Origin: Eucalyptus grandis
Lineage: Eukaryota > Streptophyta > Magnoliopsida > Myrtales > Myrtaceae
NCBI RefSeq assembly: GCF_016545825.1
Contig: NC_052621.1
Span: forward strand, 37,462,687 to 37,526,686
Reading direction: 5' to 3'
Length of the DNA: 64,000 nt
The notes under the pieces are model-generated. The model was not told where the DNA came from and made no database searches. It saw only the letters and a program-made list of their open reading frames with translations. The position numbers and the translations under genes were made by a program. Positions 50,301-60,979 of this stretch are shown piece after piece (the first letter of the stretch is position 1; each line of letters starts with the position of its first letter).

Positions 50301-51030
50301 ATGTGTCCAAAAATGCTTTAAAATAGCAAAATCATGGGAATAGAATTTGATCCTGAACGATCTTCTCTTCCATTCTTTCCAAATGTACCGCATAAGGTAC
50401 AAGGATTTCATGCGATCTCACTATCTTCTGACTTTAATTCATAAGATTTTCCCCTTAATGCATAAGATCTCATGCGTTTCTGCTAATATAAGCGCTTCTG
50501 GAGTTTAGAGATGGAGGAATTGTCTCGAAAGATTTGGTTCCAAATGGGATCCAGGTGATTAAATTGGAAAGTGGTTACAGCTGGAGCCCGAGAATATTTA
50601 TGCCAGTACAGATTTAAATGTTCTTATTATAGTTTGTTTGGGTGAAAATCGTTCCTGTTTGTAGCGTCACATCCTATTATGTGAATCATAGCCTGATAGG
50701 AGGATACTATGGATCTGTGGCTTTAGCCACACTTGCTGTTTGCCTGTTCTTATTTGTTTTGATCTTTGTGCAGTTTCCATAAAGATGGGGTCTAAGATCT
50801 ACGCGAATTGACGAGTTCGATGGGATAAGGCTTCGCATGAGTGCCTTGATGTCCAATGTAAGAGATATTGGTGATTTGAAGCCTTTTTAGGTTGCAACAT
50901 AATCTCATATGCTGACGTGTCTTATTTCTTCCTATCCACTTTCATATCTGATATTAAATCCTCAACGAAGGAGAAAGATTGGGTTGAATTTGCTTTTCTC
51001 TCCCCTTGGGTTTTGCAGCTTTTGTGGAAC
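47307..51030. other. Intergenic or former intronic DNA downstream of the broken exon
   Basis: Mostly AT-rich sequence with no downstream exon I can recognise. Simple features: an A-tract at 50219-50240 and a 31-bp tandem repeat (ACTACACTAAACAACAGTTG...) at about 50240-50301, with a third partial copy at 50197. Confidence 0.4.
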
Positions 51031-51039
51031 TAGTACCCA

Positions 51040-51205
51040 TTCAAGCAATGGTACTACACATGATGGACTGGAGTACAAAGCGTCAGCTGGCAAGTGGGCA
51101 AAAAGATCTGATCTTCTGATAAAGGAAAGGGAGAGAAAAGGAACTCGAACCTTGTCCCTTTAAAGCGGAGCTCTAAGGATGTTACCGCAGAGCTGCTTAG
51201 AATTC
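51040..51205 (-). mobile_element. tRNA-derived SINE-like sequence (tentative)
   Basis: On the minus strand, GGTTCGAGTTCC at about 51151-51140 resembles a pol III B box. AGCAGCTCTGCGGTAAC about 40 bp before it resembles an A box. The spacing fits a tRNA-like promoter, but no cloverleaf or tail is clear. Could be chance. Confidence 0.3.
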
Positions 51206-51420
51206 TTTCACCAGCGTAATTTATTGGAGTCTATGTAATTTATATGATAGATGAGCTCTTCATCCTTCACCAATGTGTCTTTTTCGTGTTTAATTTTTCT
51301 TTTATAGTTTCCTTACCTAGGTTTGTTTTTTGAGCAGATTTACTGTCCCTTAAAAGAAAAAGTTGTTAGATCGTCCCTGCCTGGGTTTATGCTTTATACA
51401 TGTGCTGAGATGTGGAAGTG

Positions 51421-52840
51421 ATATGGGCCCATGCTTTAGGCCTTGATGGTCTGGACTGGCACAGCGCTGGGCATTGGATAGTAGCACCCGGCTATAGGCC
51501 CGGGTTGGGTTGTTTTTAGGTCCGAGTGAGGATGGACCATCAGTTTGCGCTTAGTGGACCTGGTACAGAGCATTTTGGACCTACATCGGGTATAATGGGC
51601 CTTCTTCGGCCCATTCGATTGTTCTAGGCCCAGTTAATTTGGTCTAAGTGGGCCTACGGTGCCTTCTTCCTGCCTGAGCAACTCTTTTTCAAGCCTAGGA
51701 CGTCTGGGCCTGACTTTTGTCGCAGCCCCAACCTGCCTATGAGCCCAATATGGCTTGGGTCTTAGAAAATGGGCCAATGCGGGCTGGGCCTGAACTTGCA
51801 GTGGGCCTACTTTTGGGCCTGATAGGGGTGGGCCAGAATTACTTATTGGGCCTAAGATAATGGGCCAATCCGTCCTTGAATCTAACCTGGCTGGGCCTGA
51901 ACTATTTCGCTGGACCTAGAATTTTGGCCCAATACTACTGGGCAATTACCGTCGGCCAGTTATTTTATCTAATGGGTCTATATTTGGGCTCGCCAAGGGT
52001 AGGCCAGAATACTGAGATTGAGCCTTATGACATGGGCTTCGCCAATACGGGTTGAGCCCAATTCATGCTGGGCCAGATTTAGTCTGGCCAAACGAATGTG
52101 GCCTGGACCAAATTTTGTGTTTGTGGGTTAGAATTGGGCCCAATAAGGAATGGGCCTTAGTGTAGGCCTCGAATTCCCTGTTGGCCTGGAGTTTGGGCCC
52201 AAACGGGTCAAATATGGGTTGGTCCTAAATTTGGGCCCAATACGGGCTGGTCCATGGGCTAAATTTGGGCCCAATATCTGTTGGGCCGGAATTCTAGTTT
52301 GGGCCCAAAGAAACATAGCCTGGACTGAATTTTGCGTTTATGGGCTTAGAATGGACCCAATACGAGATGGGCCTAACTATTCTATTGGGCCTCAGTGTAG
52401 GCCCATGCTGGCATGGGCCTTGGGTTATGGTCCAACCTGGCCGAATACGTTTTGGGCCTAAATTTGGGATGGGCCGAAATTTAGTATGGGCCCGATGGAA
52501 CATAAACTAAAATTTTAAACTAAATTTTGCATCAGTGGGCTCAGAGCAGGGGCCTACGCGTTTTATTGGGCTTCGCATGGGCCTGGGCGCGAACATGACG
52601 TGTCTTTCGGCCTACGTTTAAGGTCCAGATAGTTTTTGGACGAACATGGGCCGGACCTAAAGTATCTTGATTGGTTCGAGCTCGGGCCCAACTCGTGTTT
52701 GGCCCATTTGGCGGGGCTAAATGCCGTATTAACCCTAAAGGTTGAGCTTAGTAGGCCCAATGATAGTTCATGCTCACGCTCAATATTGGTTGGGCCGTCA
52801 TTCATTTGCCAGCAATGGAGACCCAGTGGGCCCGAACATT
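51421..52840. repeat. Degenerate array of TGGGCC-containing short repeats
   Basis: About 1.4 kb is packed with GGGCC/GGCCC words, dozens of copies on both strands, typically spaced 15-40 bp. Common forms are TTTGGGCCCAATA and TGGGCCTAA. A larger unit recurs: GCCTGGACCAAATTTTG at 52101, GCCTGGACTGAATTTTG at 52318 and a weaker copy near 52515. Gly/Pro-rich open frames on both strands here are by-products of the repeat. TGGGCC is the core of the plant site II element bound by TCP factors. Confidence 0.8.
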
Positions 52841-52999
52841 CATTTTCGGCTCAGCGGGGTTTCTAGAGGGCTTATCATATTCGGTTTTGCTTAATCTTTG
52901 GGAGCAGCTGCACGATTGTTCCACTTAGCCTTGGATGAGGCTTAACTCATTCCTGTTCTCCACGGCTATGACGTCACCCAAAACCTAATACATACATTC

Positions 53000-53269
53000 T
53001 CATACTATGTTAGATTTATTCAGTACCATGTCACATGCAAGCCAGGGAAAGTCGGTCTTTCTGGCACCTAGTGACATCACCTCCGAAACACTTGGAATAT
53101 GGTCACAGGCACCACATCTACCAGCCCACAAAAAATCTACGACAAGGCCATGGACAAATCGCTCAACAGTCCTTAGATCCCGTGCTAACTGCTGAACCCT
53201 TTTTGCCTCCTTTCCGTTCCTGTTTCTCTCTGTTTTACCAACAATGTCAGCAGTAATGTCTGCTTCCAT
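53000..53269 (-). CDS. Short open frame of unknown function (89 residues)
   Basis: An ATG at 53269 opens MEADITADIVGKTERN and ends near 53000. The content looks protein-like: a basic helix (KEAKRVQQLARDLRTVERF) and a C-X2-C pair. It starts 15 bp after the stop codon of the three-exon frame at 53285-53871, so both could lie on one minus-strand transcript. Family not recognised. Confidence 0.3.
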   Translation of the reverse strand: MEADITADIVGKTERNRNGKEAKRVQQLARDLRTVERFVHGLVVDFLWAGRCGACDHIPSVSEVMSLGARKTDFPWLACDMVLNKSNIV

Positions 53270-53284
53270 GAGCTACCGGGGTTG

Positions 53285-53871
53285 TTATGACCTACTAGTG
53301 GTCCTGCCCCACCAATAATTTTTCTTCACATCGAGTTCATCTTCCACCTGGACAACGAAAACGATAACAATTTTCCAAATTTGAAAATTTAAGTACACAC
53401 TATGACTACAATTCAACACCAATGCCAGTAAAAAGATACATATTTCAGAACTTGGGAATTCCTGCCTTACCGTTGTTTTAAGGCATCCTCTCCTATCACG
53501 GCACCACTTGCATATCACCATCCACGCTTTGCTAGTATTTGAGCCTTTGTAGGAAGCCTCTTGTACGACATCCTGCATGCTCCATCTCCTTCTGTTTAAA
53601 AGGGAAAGCCTTTGCTGCAGCAGGCTAAAAATTTTATGTGCAAAAAGAAATTAGCATTAAAAAAGAAATATATCTGCTATGAAAGGGCTTCAGGATATTC
53701 AGCAGAATTCATAGGTATGACTTAGGTATGACTTTCTGAAAACCCAAGGGATGTGATGTGAATATCATCTTACCATGGACCAGTTTCCAAAAGATTTTGA
53801 TGCGTATAACAGCAGCAGCATGAAACACCAGTGATGCAGGGAATGTAATGCTTGACAAAACTTCTAACCAT
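53285..53871 (-). CDS. Three exon-like segments forming a small frame, unknown function
   Basis: Minus-strand segments 53774-53871, 53471-53624 and 53285-53347 have AG before and GT after where required. They join without frame loss to 104 residues, from MVRSFVKHY through KAWMVICKWCRDRRG to GRTTSRS-stop. Lengths 98, 154 and 63 bp give phases that fit exactly. The first segment begins at ATG directly after an acceptor, so real upstream exons are likely and the true frame of that segment is uncertain (a second frame is also open). I do not recognise the protein. Confidence 0.35.
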
Positions 53872-56249
53872 CTGCTAAGAGGATTAACAATTTAAGCTAA
53901 ACTAATTTCCTTTATTCTTCTTCAGAAAATTTTAATGATGCATTATACCAGGTACGAAATAACTATAAAATATGGTTCGCATTGCCAGTTGAACTAGTTA
54001 TTGTCCATTAATCTTAACACCTCCACAACAGAGTTGACAACGCGAGCAGTTGAAAATTAGACAATGCAAAGGCACTGCAAAAGTTGAATTAACGACTATA
54101 TGATTTAAATTAGCAGCATATCTATCCTTCAGTTGCCCAAGTTGACTCATGTGCAAAATGATGTGTCTATTTGATTTGAACCAGCAGCATATCTATCTCC
54201 AGTTGCCCTACTTGACTCACATGCGCAAAATGATGTGTATTTGACAGTAGAAGGCTACTGTAATATACACTAGTGTTGGTAAGAAAAACAGGTGTTAGAA
54301 ACAACAAAGCTGGTGGTGACAAATTTAACTGTTTCAAAGTTTCGACAGCTGGTTTGAAGAAAGTGTTTAGGGTGATACAGTACAGATATCACAGCTGATT
54401 GAGGTCAAGGCTCAGGACTCGAGTCCCCTCAACACCAAGTTAATTTTTTCCTTTTCCCCCAACGATAGCTTCTTTGACAATATTTAGATAGGAAGAGAGC
54501 TTCCCTGATGTGCATCAGGAGGTCACTCAAGGTCAGGGGCTCAAATCCCTGCCTAGCAAGAACCTATTTGTTTTTTCAAAAGTCTAGGTTGACCTATTTG
54601 CTAGTTTACCCAGTAGAACCACGTCAACTTTGGTTGTTGAGCTAGACTTTTTACGTAAAAAGACTGAACTGGACCAGCTTCCAGTACCTAGTTGAACCAT
54701 GCAGGTTCTCAAAACATTGATATGTGCCTTAAATAACCAAGACATTGTAACTCTACTGGACACACCTCCTCTTTTGATTTGCAAGATGGGCAGGGGAGGA
54801 GCAAAATAGTAATCAAACCAAAGACCTAGTAGATTTTGGTAGCTCTAGGTCAAACAGTTGTACAGTTGCATCCTTAAATACAAATTAGTCAAAATGAAAA
54901 AGACTATTTTTTATTTGGAGGCATGCCATGATGAAAGAAGTATGAGGCAGATAAGTCACGAGATTATTTTATGACATTTCAAGTTACAATCATAACTCAG
55001 AATGAAAGACAAAACGCACAAACTATTATGACAACCTTTTTCTGCAGCTAGTTCCCCAGAACCAGGACACTTACCAAATGGCCCTTAGACTCAGTTTTTA
55101 GACTCTCTCTGGATCAATAGAAAGAAAAAAGAAAAAGAAAAAGAAGAAGATAGGATTTGCTCAAAATTTTCGTAAATCAGGAAAAGGCCAAGGAAATGGA
55201 TCCTACAAAAGTTTTCAGATTGAGAAGAATTTTTTTCTTTTTCTTTTTTTTGCTTCCATACAAGCAATAAAGGGTACGGATAATATAATAGTGGTGACTT
55301 CAATCAGTACACTGAGAGGAACAAAGCATTTCCCAATAGCAATAACCTTACATTGATGATTACTTTTTTCCATCATCTGTACCCTTTAGCTTGGAAAAGA
55401 AAAAGTTCACCTAGAATATGCAAAATAATAGTCCTCATCATATGCTTTTCCTAGATGATACTGTGCCAGTAAATGAAACTCATGACAAATAGATGCAAAA
55501 GTAAGATTGTTGAATGTGAAGAGAAACTTCAGAATTCGACTTGTTCAATGACAGAACACATTAAAGGCAGATTCAGTAAAGGAAAATGTTAAAATTCGAC
55601 CGACGGTATCCAAAGAGATCATTTTTGCTATCCTGTGACCATTTCCCAAAAAGAGGAGAACAATCATACAAGAATAATAAATGCAGTAGAGAAGCCTATA
55701 TAGTATCTTGTACAGTTAAAAAATATAACTGAAGATAAATAACTGATATCTTCCCGCAGACAACACTGTCTTTTTACTGAGCGGAAGAAAAAAGCAGTTT
55801 AATACTGATATGGGAACAATAGTGAAAAATAAGTTTGGCAGAAATGAAAATGCTCTAATGGATGTGTAGATAATCGGGGAAAAAGTATGATTAGAATTCA
55901 GTGTATTTCTAAAAGAGTTGGCGTGACTCCATCTGAGGACACAACGACAAAATACAATATGAATGAAACTTGTTTGGGACAGTTTGGACCTGTGTAGAGG
56001 CATCCATGAGAAGATATGCTCAAGATGTGCCATATATTCCAAGAAAAATACTGAATATCAAATATATAAAAGTTATAGTTCAGTCAAACGAAATGGAGTA
56101 ACTTGATCCATGTTGGAGACCCTGCTTAGAGAAATATGGCCCAATGGTCATTGATGATGATGTGCAGATGTAAGAGAGCAGATTACATGCTACCAGAAAC
56201 TATAGCAGCATGGACTACATGCAAGATATCTGGAGGAAAGATAAATAAC
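53872..56249. other. AT-rich spacer or introns of the minus-strand locus
   Basis: No convincing exon. Two short tRNA B-box-like words (CTCAGGACTCGAGTCCCC near 54411 and GGGGCTCAAATCCCTGCC near 54536) may mark old SINE pieces. CAGCAGCATATCTATC recurs at about 54112 and 54182 inside a roughly 70-bp imperfect repeat. Confidence 0.35.
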
Positions 56250-56337
56250 TCATACACTTCTTGTCTGCAGTACACTAATCATTGGTAATAAAACTCCAAC
56301 CAGAAGGGTCGCCAGCAGAATTAATGCTGTACTGATA
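56250..56337 (-). other. Possible last exon encoding a C-terminal membrane anchor
   Basis: After the acceptor AATTGCAG, one frame on the minus strand reads ISTALILLATLLVGVLLP and then VLQTRSV-stop. This is a strongly hydrophobic stretch of about 20 residues followed by a short polar tail, as in tail-anchored proteins. It could be the end of a gene starting in the GC-rich exon at 57.1-57.6 kb. No connecting exon was established. Confidence 0.25.
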
Positions 56338-56855
56338 CTGCAATTGGTTAGTTTCTCTTTTCCAACAAAAGAAACACCAATGTCTTAGTCAGTGGTTATC
56401 ATTAAGCAGTTGCACCAATGTCTGCCAGGAACAGAGGCTTCACCTAAATTTCTCACAATATATATGAACAAAGGAAGAAACTCAGCCTTACTCCTTTCTA
56501 GAATGTTTCAAACAAGCTGTGTTTCCCAAGTAACTACACAAGGTTATCGGATCAGCAATCTGCCTAGCTTGAACCTGAAGATACTATTGTAAAACATATG
56601 GGCCCACAGGTTCTCCAACTAAAAGTTCAATTTACAGTTGCAAGCACAAACGTGACATCATATAAAATTTCACCAAAAACTGCGATATAGTGCAAATGAT
56701 AATCAAGAGTTCGGTCTTCATACCTGACAAGAAAGCCCAAAAGCTACCTCAGTCAATTCAGTCGATCATCCCTAGGTCGACTTTTTATCAACTCCTCCCA
56801 CTTCACCTCCACTATTTTCGCTGGAAGCTCATTCCTACTCTCTCGCCAGAAACTC

Positions 56856-57640
56856 TCACTGCACTCTCACTCGTCTCCTGCACCACCCCAGCCGATGCCA
56901 CAGTGGATAATCTGAATAATCTGCACCATTTCCACACTCCCCATAGTTACTGCATTCCTCGGTATCCTCCATAGCATAAAACATCACTCCCGCTAACAGT
57001 CCGACCGTAGCCGTCTCGAATACTTCCACAAACCTCACGATACTCAGCAACCCCCGCATTCTGATCAGGCCCCGAACGGTAAGGCTCATAACCACCACTA
57101 TAATCCCGTACCATTTGGATCATTACCTCCACTGCTCGGTCGGAAGCGACTAGAACACGCTGCGATCGCATCGGTTTCAAATCGCGACCTCCGGCCAGAT
57201 CCGGCAAAAGCAAGAGCGCCCGAGGCGGAAGAGCTCCGATTCAGGCTCCCTTCGCTTCCTCGTCGCCACACCTCCTCCTTCATCATCGGTCGCGGACGGT
57301 CCGCGCTCGCCGGAGGGACGTTGAAGAGCGGCTGCCGTTCGGGCTCGGGGAAGCGAAGAGAGAAGAACAGAGAGGAGGGATCCGGACGCGATCGGTCTCG
57401 CCGGAGAACGGCGTCGGCGCAAGAGAGAAGGAGGAGGAGGAGGAGGAGTTAGGGTTTGGTTGGACGTCGAGAGAGAGAGAGGGGAGAAGAGAGGAGATCG
57501 GATGGCCATCGCCGACGAAGCGGAGGCGGTTACAGAGAGATTTTGAAATGGAAGGAGGACTCCCGTGGGGGAAGGATGATAGCTCCTCAATCTGGGAGAA
57601 ACATACTGTTCTTTTGTGGGCCCCGCCGACATAATAGCTG
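56856..57640 (-). other. GC-rich first-exon-like region of an unknown minus-strand gene
   Basis: This GC-rich stretch looks like a plant 5' UTR and first exon on the minus strand. Open frames begin with MAIRSPLFSPLSLSTSNQ (within 57177-57632), MMKEEVWRRGSEGSLNRSS (57286) and MRSQRVLVASDRAVEVM (within 56947-57213). A donor, GTGGAG|GTAATG, follows the second frame at about 57126. I cannot choose between frames or name the product. It could equally be a non-coding leader. Confidence 0.3.
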
Positions 57641-57649
57641 GCCCGACCC

Positions 57650-58250
57650 ACGCCCCATTAGATATTTTCGATCCCCTCTTTTTGACCCACCTTGGACACT
57701 TGAAAAGACAGATCTACCCCGCTTTGCGTTTCTTCAGCTTCGCCAAATTCTCCGGCCCAGACATGGATTTTTGTTAATTGAAATTTGAAACTGGATGTTG
57801 CTCTTGACGTTATCAGCAGCCCACGCCATGCCAAACAATGTCAACGCAGCAATAACAATTTTTTTCTGAGAGATTTTTGTATTTTCATTTGCTAATGCGC
57901 GTTGTTATTGTGTTCTAAGACGAGCAATATCATATAATTCTGAGTTACATTAATTATTGATGTAAAAAATTTTCTTTTAATGAAGCTCTTTTTCTTTGGA
58001 TAGTTTTCAATTTTCAATTCGTATGTCCGCCAATAAAAATCTAAGCTTTTGAGAGTTAGATTCAATCGTTCATGCATGCATGTTTTCATTAAGTATGAAA
58101 TGAAATTATTTATTTTGGAATAAGCCACTAAAGTCTCAATGTCATCCCTATGAAGAATAATTTATTTGTAATAAGCAAAACTGAAAACGACAAAATAGAC
58201 AGAAGGAGAGGGACATTTACGTAATTCTAAACATTTCATATTCAGCGTCC
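57650..58250. other. Spacer upstream of the F-box/LRR gene
   Basis: Divergent spacer between the GC-rich minus-strand region and the F-box/LRR 5' UTR. AT-rich after 57840. No coding signal. Confidence 0.4.
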
Positions 58251-59578
58251 CTCTCCTAGCTTCGTTCGTCATCTTCGGATCGGAGCTCGAAATCGTCAAG
58301 AAAAACTTTAGACTTCTCGACATCACCGACGGTTTTTGTAGCGATCTCCAATAACATCATATGTTCAACTGATTTCCTGGTAAGACATCGTTTCTTTAGC
58401 TGTTGGGTGTTTCATCATCCTTAATTTTCTCTACACCGCCTCGTTTTTCGTTTTCCCCTGTTTCTCTCGTGCCGTTGTGGATAAAACCATGTGAAGTCGA
58501 TGCGATGTGGATGAATTCGTCGTCTGGCCTGCGCTGTACTTTGAACGTTAAAGATTTCTTCTGATGGAGAGTTTCACCTCGTGAAAGTTATTATGGGCTT
58601 ACGGTTGCTCATCTCTGTAGACTGCGTAGGATAAGTATTAAACGTGTTTGTGAATGATGAGTGATTATCCTCGCAGTCGGAACTGGCGGCATCTTGAATC
58701 GGCGAATTATGATTCTTAATGTAATGTAGAGGTGTCTTTGTTTGCAAATTCTGTTGGTGTTTCTTTATAAAGGAATTGTCGTGTCTGAAGATACAAGACG
58801 TAGACTCGGTTGCAAAATTTGAGATTTTTAGATTGCCTTACACGTTTGGTATGATATAGCGTAGCAGGGTTTCTCTCTGTTTTCATCTCTGAAATGATGA
58901 ATTGGGATTCGTCAAATTCCTGGGCTGGTCATGGTAAGGGTATTATATCACAGTGTTCGGTAGTCTTTTTTCTTGGTTGAGCTTTGAAAGTACTTAGATT
59001 GTTTCGATTTACGAGTTGCAACTAAATGCTTTTTGGAGACTGCTATTGTTTTCTCTATTTATCTTAGTTGTATTTAATCATTTTGACTGCTGCAAAACTT
59101 CCTTGTCAAAGCTTTGCTTTTGTAGTAGTTGTTTTATTCCTTCCTAGAATGACCAAACCGATTTCAAGGTTTGTCTTAAGCTATGAGGTGGGAACTGATC
59201 ACATGATTGATAAGTTCAATGATTGGTGAACTTGGTAAAAAAGAGCTAATGATTTTTTTATGATGTGTCTGCTTTTGTAGTAGTTGTTTTATTCCTTCCT
59301 AGAATGACCGAACCAATTTCAAGGTTTGTCTTGAGCTATGAGGTGAGAACTGATCACTTGATTGACAAGTTCAATGATTGGCGAACTTGGCCGCAAAAAA
59401 CTATATGATTGGCCAAGACTTTGCTGCAAATTTGTCTCATATGGTTTTAGGAGAACAAGTTGTGATCAGTTGATTGATATGGATTTTTCACGTCTTTTTC
59501 ACTAAGCAATATATATTTCAATATTTTCAGGTCATTTCTACTTTGACTTGCATGTAGCAAGAGGGTTACCTGTTCCTG
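58250..59578 (+). promoter_or_regulatory. 5' UTR with a 1.15-kb leader intron of the F-box/LRR gene
   Basis: A leader exon of about 130 bp ends TTTCCTG|GTAAGA at 58379. The acceptor ATATTTTCAG|GTC lies at 59530, leaving 48 bp before the ATG at 59579. Leader introns of this size often raise expression in plants. Within it, about 120 bp are tandemly repeated (see 59116-59391). Confidence 0.55.
59116..59391 (+). repeat. Tandem duplication, period 155 bp, in the leader intron
   Basis: GCTTTTGTAGTAGTTGTTTT begins at both 59116 and 59271. The copies stay near-identical through CTAGAATGACC, TTCAAGGTTTGTCTT, GAACTGATCAC and TTCAATGATTGG. Few differences mean a recent event. Confidence 0.92.
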
Positions 59579-60979
59579 ATGGATGGTTTACCGGATCAAT
59601 TGGTTTGGGAAATCTTGGACAGGATCACGAAAACAACAGACAGGAATGCTACTTCTCTAGCATGTAAAAGGCTTTACATGCTGGATAATGAACAGAGACA
59701 TTCTCTTCGTGTCGGGTGTGGATTAGACCCTGTAAATGAAGCTCTGACTGCTCTCTGCATCAGGTTCCCAAATTTGGCAAAGGTAGAAATAAGTTATTCT
59801 GGTTGGATGTCCAAATTGGGGAAACAGTTGGACGACCAAGGCCTTCTGATTCTTTCCAACTATTGTCCCTCTTTGAGCAATCTCACCTTAAGTTACTGCG
59901 CGTTCATATCAGATGCGGGTCTTCGCCATTTGACTTCATGTTCCAAGCTCTCTGCTTTGAAGTTGAACTTTACACCACGAATTACTGGCTGTGGCATATT
60001 ATCTGTTGTGCTGGGCTGCAAAAATCTCACTGTTCTCCATCTTATGCGATGTTTAAATGTTTCCAGTGTTGAGTGGCTACACCACATCGGAAAGCTTGAG
60101 ACCCTAGAAGATCTTGCAATAAAGAATTGTAGGGCAATCGGTGAGGGTGATTTGGTTAAGCTAGGTGCTAGTTGGAGAAAAATAAGGCGTTTACAGTTTG
60201 AAGTAGATGCTAATTACAGATACATGAAGGTTCATGATCGCTCAGTGGATCGATGGCAAACACAGCAGGTCCCATGTGAAAATATGCTGGAGATGAGCTT
60301 GGTCAATTGCATCATCCACCCGGGGAGAGGTCTAGCGTCCGTGCTGGGTCATTGTAAAAACCTAGAGAGTATATGCTTGGACATGTGTGTTGGGATCAGG
60401 GACTGTGATATCATCAATTTATCACAAAAGTCCAGGAAACTTCGTTCTCTGTCACTTCGAGTCCCATCAGACTACTCACTACCTCTTTTGATGAATAACC
60501 CGTTGAGATTGACAGATGAGAGTCTACAAGCTTTGGCTCAGAATTGTTCGATGCTTGAAGAAATTATGATATCCTTCTCCGATGGGGAGTTTCCTTCATT
60601 TTCTTCATTCACATTGAATGGTATTCTTAGTTTGGTCAAAATGTGCCCCATCCGCAAACTAGCTCTTGACCATCTAGACTCCTTCAATGACGATGGGATG
60701 GAGGCGCTGTGCTTTGCTCAGCATTTGGAGTTCTTGCAGTTCGTCAGATGCCAAGAGGTAAGTGACGAGGGACTGCAGCATGTTATCCACTTTCCTTCTT
60801 TGCGGACCTTGCGATTGGTAAAGTGCCTAGGAATCACCGATGATGGCCTGAAGCCACTTGTGGGATCACAAAAGTTAGAGTTGCTTGTGGTGGAAGATTG
60901 TCCTCAGATTTCAGAAAGGGGCCTTCAAGGTGCTGCAGAATCTGTTTCTTTCAGGCAAGACTTGTCATGGATGTATTGA
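59579..60979 (+). CDS. F-box/LRR (RNI-like) protein, intronless CDS
   Basis: The 466-residue protein has an N-terminal F-box (about residues 2-45: LPDQLVWEILDRI ... ATSLACKRLYML). About 13 LRRs of the cysteine-containing type follow, with recurring LxxLxLxxC and ITDxGL-like units. F-box/LRR proteins usually recruit targets to SCF ubiquitin ligases, with the LRRs binding the substrate. The layout matches the plant RNI-like group of Arabidopsis At5g51370/At5g51380. The start is the first ATG of the second exon, in context CTGATGGATGG. The frame is intact and ends LSWMY-stop. The target is unknown. It converges with DOT2. Confidence 0.9.
   Translation: MDGLPDQLVWEILDRITKTTDRNATSLACKRLYMLDNEQRHSLRVGCGLDPVNEALTALCIRFPNLAKVEISYSGWMSKLGKQLDDQGLLILSNYCPSLSNLTLSYCAFISDAGLRHLTSCSKLSALKLNFTPRITGCGILSVVLGCKNLTVLHLMRCLNVSSVEWLHHIGKLETLEDLAIKNCRAIGEGDLVKLGASWRKIRRLQFEVDANYRYMKVHDRSVDRWQTQQVPCENMLEMSLVNCIIHPGRGLASVLGHCKNLESICLDMCVGIRDCDIINLSQKSRKLRSLSLRVPSDYSLPLLMNNPLRLTDESLQALAQNCSMLEEIMISFSDGEFPSFSSFTLNGILSLVKMCPIRKLALDHLDSFNDDGMEALCFAQHLEFLQFVRCQEVSDEGLQHVIHFPSLRTLRLVKCLGITDDGLKPLVGSQKLELLVVEDCPQISERGLQGAAESVSFRQDLSWMY

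Noticed and set aside
52128..52503. Gly/Pro/Trp-rich frames on both strands of the TGGGCC array
   Set aside because: Produced by the repeat itself; both strands give similar low-complexity peptides.
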